Assembly: GCA_905235425.1 (NCBI GenBank)
Contig: CAJOKY010000194.1
Coordinates: 1 to 8,901 of the forward strand
Source: an uncultured Selenomonadaceae bacterium
GTDB lineage: Bacteria > Bacillota > Negativicutes > Selenomonadales > Selenomonadaceae
Direction of reading: 5' to 3'
DNA: 8,901 nt
Of this stretch, positions 6,444 through 8,901 are shown piece by piece (position 1 is the stretch's first letter; every line of letters begins with the position of its first letter). The position numbers and the translations under genes were made by a program. The notes under the pieces were generated by a model that ran no database searches, was not told the origin of the DNA, and was given only the letters and a program-made list of their open reading frames with translations.

Positions 6444-7682
6444 ATGAGAAAAATTTTGCACATAATTTTTGCGACGCTGTTATTGGTGCATACGGCGGTT
6501 TTCGCTGATGAAATTGAACAGTTGGAAGGGCAAAAGGCTGAATATGACACTGCGGCTGAAGAGGCGCGGCAAGTTGTTGACGCAATTCAAGCCAAGATAA
6601 ATTCTGTTTCGGAAATTAAGCGCGCACTTGACGAAGAGGCGGCGGTTGCCGTTGCCGATTACGAAGAAAAGCAGGCGACGCTTGATGAAACAATGGCGCG
6701 TATTGAAGAAAATGAAAGTAAACTTCTTGCGACGGAGGAAGATTATACCGCTAAGCATGATAAACTTGAAAAGCGCGTTCGTGACATTTATATTAACGGT
6801 CAAATTTCCTACCTTGATGTAATGTTCGGCGCACAGGATTTTGGCGACTTCTTGACGCGAATGGATTTGCTTAAACGCGTTATGATTCAAGATTCGGAGC
6901 TTGTTAATCAAGTTTTGGAATATCGCAACGAAATTCAAGCTATCGGTCGGCAACTTGAACAGGACAGGCTTGTACAGGTTGAACAGGCGATAATTGCGGC
7001 TGATGCTAAGGACGTACAATTACAAAAAGTTGCCGAGCAACAGGCGCTGATTGATATGATGGAAAATGATAAAGAAGTTTACGAAAAGCAGTATGCTGAA
7101 ATGATCGCGGCGTCTGAACATGTTGCACAGCTGATTGAAGAAAGTAAGTATCGCGCGGCGGCGGAAGAGGCGCGGCGTAAACAGGAAGAAGAAGAAAGAA
7201 AGGCACGCGCGGCGGCTCGTGAACAGCAACGGCAGTCAACCGGCGCTTATGAAAGTTCAGATGACGGCGATTATCAAGCGTACATTCCCGCGACAAATTC
7301 CGGCGCAATGATATGGCCAATTACCGGTCCGATAACTTCTGAATTTGGTTGGCGTAACCATCCCATTTTCGGCGGTCAAAGATTTCACAGCGGAATTGAT
7401 ATCGGCGGCGATTACGGCTTACCGATTCACGCGGCGCAAAGTGGTATTGTTTCTCACGCAGGCTGGATTGACGGCTACGGCAACACGGTTATGATTGAAC
7501 ACGGCGGCGGCATTGTCACGCTTTACGGTCACAATGAAAGTCTTGCCGTCAGCGTCGGTCAAAATGTAAATCAAGGTGACGTTATCGCCTACTGCGGCTC
7601 TACAGGAAATTCTACGGGGCCGCATTGCCATTTTGAAGTTCGTTCCGGCGGCGAGCCCGTCAGCCCGTTCAATTATCTCTAA
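6444..7682 (+). CDS. Secreted coiled-coil M23 (LytM) peptidoglycan endopeptidase, EnvC/PcsB-like architecture
   Basis: The product has 412 residues. Residues 1-21 are a signal peptide (HTAVFA before Asp22). About 22-265 is a long charged coiled coil broken near 114-146 by a short non-coiled part (ISYLDVMFGAQDFGDFLTRM) typical of EnvC/PcsB-like partners of FtsEX. A Gln/Ser/Asp-rich linker leads to the M23 domain at about 288-412. The catalytic set is complete: His315 and Asp319 (HSGID), His363 (YGH), and His394 and His396 (HCH), so it is predicted to be an active zinc endopeptidase cutting peptide cross-links, rather than a degenerate activator like EnvC. ATG 6444 is preferred over TTG 6429 because GGAG (6431-6434) lies 9 bases upstream and the signal peptide begins there. 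It probably forms an operon with ftsX, and FtsX would contact the coiled coil. Confidence 0.92.
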   Translation: MRKILHIIFATLLLVHTAVFADEIEQLEGQKAEYDTAAEEARQVVDAIQAKINSVSEIKRALDEEAAVAVADYEEKQATLDETMARIEENESKLLATEEDYTAKHDKLEKRVRDIYINGQISYLDVMFGAQDFGDFLTRMDLLKRVMIQDSELVNQVLEYRNEIQAIGRQLEQDRLVQVEQAIIAADAKDVQLQKVAEQQALIDMMENDKEVYEKQYAEMIAASEHVAQLIEESKYRAAAEEARRKQEEEERKARAAAREQQRQSTGAYESSDDGDYQAYIPATNSGAMIWPITGPITSEFGWRNHPIFGGQRFHSGIDIGGDYGLPIHAAQSGIVSHAGWIDGYGNTVMIEHGGGIVTLYGHNESLAVSVGQNVNQGDVIAYCGSTGNSTGPHCHFEVRSGGEPVSPFNYL

Positions 7683-7767
7683 AAGAATTTTTGAAGTCTT
7701 AATAATTTTTGAATTGGTACATATAAGGGGTGAAAAAAAAATCAAAAAAATAAAGGAAGTCATAAAA

Positions 7768-8113
7768 ATGACAAAAGAAATGAAACTACAAAATGAAGTT
7801 TTAACAATGGAGTCTCTTGACAGAATCAGCGGAGGCACAGTAGGTGAATTGAACGACTTGACAAAGGCAATAGTTTCAAATCCATTTTGGCAAAAAGTAG
7901 GTTCATTTGAAACGCATATTCCAGGTGGAACCATAATTATTGCAAGTGAAGTTGAAAAATATTCTTCAAAAAGATTTGCATATTGACGCTGATATCAGTC
8001 TTGGTGCTCTCGGTATAGACATTGGTTCAAAACATAACACTTACAAAGATATGACAACCGGTCAGCACATTTCACATCAAGAAGTTCTCAATAGAATTTC
8101 CAAATTGAGTTAA
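7768..8113 (+). pseudogene. Double-glycine-leader peptide gene, frameshifted
   Basis: ATG 7768 follows AAAGGAAG (7752-7759). The first frame gives 72 residues ending at 7986. Residues 1-23 form a textbook double-glycine leader: Leu at -12, Leu at -7, Ile at -4 and Gly-Gly at -2/-1 (LTMESLDRISGG), the site cut by C39-peptidase ABC exporters of bacteriocins and similar peptides. After about residue 62 the tail is short and unlike the rest, while the next frame stays open to a stop at 8111-8113 and reads GALGIDIGSKHNTYK, then HISHQEVLNRISKLS. Removing one A near 7951-7957 joins them into about 114 residues. This points to one inserted base, real or a sequencing error; the 72-residue form might still be made. 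The core is not a recognised bacteriocin, and no exporter or modification enzyme is in view. No terminator separates it from the M23 gene. Confidence 0.6.
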
Positions 8114-8177
8114 TAAAAATTTCTAAAAAATTTCGGCAAAATATTTAAAATCTAGAAAATCTTTTTCTAAAAAATCT

Positions 8178-8208
8178 AAATCCCTTCGTTAATTCGAGGG
8201 GATTTTTT
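8178..8208 (+). terminator. Rho-independent terminator after the GG-leader gene
   Basis: AAATCCCTTCG (8178-8188) pairs with CGAGGGGATTT (8195-8205) over 11 bp with one G-T wobble, around the loop TTAATT. T6 follows (8203-8208), then ATTT. It closes the transcript coming from the ftsX side. Confidence 0.9.
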
Positions 8209-8210
8209 AT

Positions 8211-8239
8211 TTGACGGCTAAAAATTTTTTGTTTAAAAT
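8211..8239 (+). promoter_or_regulatory. Promoter of the BrnT/BrnA-like module
   Basis: TTGACG (8211-8216) and TAAAAT (8234-8239) are separated by 17 bp, directly after the terminator. GAGGTGA (8246-8252) follows, 4 bases before the ATG at 8257, the same spacing as the binding sites of the UbiD and DUF116 genes. Confidence 0.65.
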
Positions 8240-8256
8240 TATGTCGAGGTGATTTA

Positions 8257-8558
8257 ATGGACATAAATTTTGAACTTGGTGACTTAAAATTTGTTTGGGA
8301 CAGCGAAAAAGCAAAAATTAATTAAAAAAAAAGCACGGAATTAGTTTTGAAATTGCCGCTCGTGTTTTTCTTGATGAAAATAATATTGATGATTATGACG
8401 AATTTCACAGCGATGAAGAGGATAGGATAAAAATAATCGGTAAAGTCGGAAAAATTTTAACTGTAATTTATACTGAACGTAATGACAGAAATAGATTAAT
8501 TTCAGCACGACCGGCTGATAAAAATGAGGAGGCGTTGTATTATGAACAATTCTATTAA
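8257..8558 (+). pseudogene. brnT: BrnT-family toxin gene, disrupted by frameshift
   Basis: BrnT toxins are small RelE-fold ribonucleases that are encoded before, and held in check by, BrnA. ATG 8257 behind GAGGTGA reads 22 residues including FVWDSEKAKIN, then meets TAA at 8323. One frame over, from 8331, the rest of a BrnT reads through to TAA at 8556-8558: KHGISFEIAARVFLDE, then DDYDEFHSDEEDR, IIGKVGKILTVIYTERN and RLISARPADKNEEALYYE. These match the family order (WDxxKAxxNxxKHGISFEEA, then H-S-E-x-R, then hxhxTER and RxISAR). The break lies at a T-A9 tract (8323-8332). Expected spacing from Asn to Lys-His-Gly is two residues, so about two extra bases are present. The toxin cannot be made intact as written, whether from decay or a base-calling error. 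Its last 17 bases overlap the antitoxin gene. Confidence 0.8.
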
Positions 8559-8718
8559 AAATATTCCGCCATTGACCAAAGAACAGGTGGATGAAATTAA
8601 AGCGTTGGAAGGCAGAAAAATTGATTATAGTGACATCCCGCCGCTCACTGAAGATGAAATTAAAAGATTTAGAGAAAATATTCGGCGTAAAAAATCTTTG
8701 AAAAATATTGCAAGTTAA
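8542..8718 (+). CDS. brnA: BrnA-like antitoxin, short form
   Basis: The 58-residue product starts at ATG 8542, with AGGAGG (8527-8532) 9 bases upstream; the in-frame ATG at 8524 precedes that site and is unlikely. Residues 8-34 carry the motif PPLTKEQVDEIKAL followed by IDYSDIPPLTEDE, which I recognise from antitoxins paired with BrnT toxins. The full family continues into a ribbon-helix-helix DNA-binding domain after a basic R-x-x-K-K stretch. Here the protein ends at RRKKSLKNIAS, so it has the toxin-facing part but apparently no DNA-binding domain; autoregulation by operator binding is therefore doubtful. It overlaps the broken toxin gene by 17 bp and shares its promoter. If the toxin is truly dead, this is a left-over or anti-addiction antitoxin. 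Confidence 0.7.
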   Translation: MNNSIKNIPPLTKEQVDEIKALEGRKIDYSDIPPLTEDEIKRFRENIRRKKSLKNIAS

Positions 8719-8728
8719 AATAAAATTT

Positions 8729-8759
8729 AAATCCCTTCGTTACGACGTCGGGATTTTTT
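8729..8759 (+). terminator. Rho-independent terminator after the antitoxin gene
   Basis: AAATCCC (8729-8735) pairs with GGGATTT (8750-8756), and T6 spans 8754-8759. The first 15 bases (8728-8742) are identical to 8177-8191 in the terminator before this module. Confidence 0.8.
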
Positions 8760-8776
8760 GGTACTGTAAAAAACTC

Positions 8777-8804
8777 TTGACAAATGCAGTTAAAATTATA
8801 TATT
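8777..8804 (+). promoter_or_regulatory. Promoter of the methyltransferase-like gene
   Basis: A consensus TTGACA (8777-8782) and TATATT (8799-8804) are separated by 16 bp. AAGGAGG (8825-8831) follows, 8 bases before the TTG at 8840. A dedicated promoter after a terminator suggests a new transcription unit. Confidence 0.7.
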
Positions 8805-8839
8805 GCAATTCAAAACACTTCGTCAAGGAGGAATATTAT

Positions 8840-8901
8840 TTGCCAACTATTAACTGGCTCGGTAAAGATAAAGTCATAAACTACGCCGCCCACGTCCCTT
8901 A
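8840..8901 (+). CDS. N-terminal start of a probable site-specific DNA methyltransferase (cut by window edge)
   Basis: Only about 20 codons are present: TTG start, then PTINWLGKDKVINYAAHVP. The NW-h-GK-x-x-V-h-N-x-x-x-x-VP pattern is one I associate with the N terminus of adenine-specific DNA methyltransferases of type III-like restriction-modification systems. Start and frame are well supported by AAGGAGG 8 bases upstream and a promoter. No catalytic motif is within view, so the identity rests on this short match alone. If correct, it would methylate DNA to mark self, with a restriction subunit further right. Its position beside a toxin-antitoxin module fits an accessory or defence region. 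Confidence 0.5.
   Translation, partial: MPTINWLGKDKVINYAAHVP

Noticed and set aside
6480..7019. Minus-strand open frame of 179 residues
   Set aside because: It is the antisense shadow of the coiled-coil part of the M23 gene and resembles no protein I know.
7730..7753. Mini-ORF GTG-AAA-AAA-AAA-TCA-AAA-AAA-TAA as a leader peptide
   Set aside because: It overlaps the ribosome binding site and has no attenuator structure after it.
8320..8332. Programmed frameshifting that would rescue BrnT
   Set aside because: The TAA at 8323 comes before the A-run, so slippage on the A-run cannot bypass it, and no stimulatory structure is evident.
1..8901. tRNA, rRNA or riboswitch genes
   Set aside because: None of the intergenic stretches showed a cloverleaf, rRNA-like sequence or a known riboswitch core by eye; a covariance-model search was not possible.

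Overview
The window looks like chromosomal DNA from a low-to-moderate GC, double-membraned relative of the Firmicutes, possibly a Negativicutes (Selenomonas/Phascolarctobacterium-like) genome. The evidence is indirect: frequent TTG starts behind GGTGA-type ribosome binding sites, an FtsX plus coiled-coil M23 peptidase pair, a DUF116 protein, a UbiD-type decarboxylase, and a secreted small protein of a style I associate with Selenomonadales. The taxon is an inference.

Layout. At 1-405 is the C-terminal end of a Toprim (primase-like) protein cut by the window edge. It is followed by a 139-bp non-coding stretch bounded by an 11-bp perfect inverted repeat. At 583-2040 (minus) is a complete UbiD-family decarboxylase, divergent from a plus-strand run: DUF116 membrane/cysteine protein (2181-2957), EamA transporter (3039-3953), DeoR-type repressor (3979-4749). 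The two gaps in that run contain degenerate 7-bp tandem repeats. After the repressor is a hairpin-rich dispersed repeat, and the last bases of the repressor gene are duplicated beyond it as a 42-bp perfect direct repeat.

Next come a secreted protein with an Asp-rich tail (5009-5434), then ftsX (5529-6416) and a secreted M23 peptidoglycan hydrolase (6444-7682). The last two form the usual pair in which FtsX in the membrane controls an EnvC/PcsB-like hydrolase outside the cytoplasm; ftsE is not in the window.

The right end is accessory. It holds a double-glycine-leader peptide gene that is frameshifted (7768-8113), a strong terminator, a BrnT/BrnA-like toxin-antitoxin module whose toxin gene is frameshifted and whose antitoxin is intact and short, a second terminator sharing 15 identical bases with the first, and the first codons of what looks like a DNA methyltransferase (8840-end) with its own promoter. 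Both frameshifts lie in or near A-rich runs, so base-calling error must be considered beside real gene decay. The best candidates for something little described are the GG-leader peptide and the hairpin repeat with its duplicated gene end; neither proves a new system.
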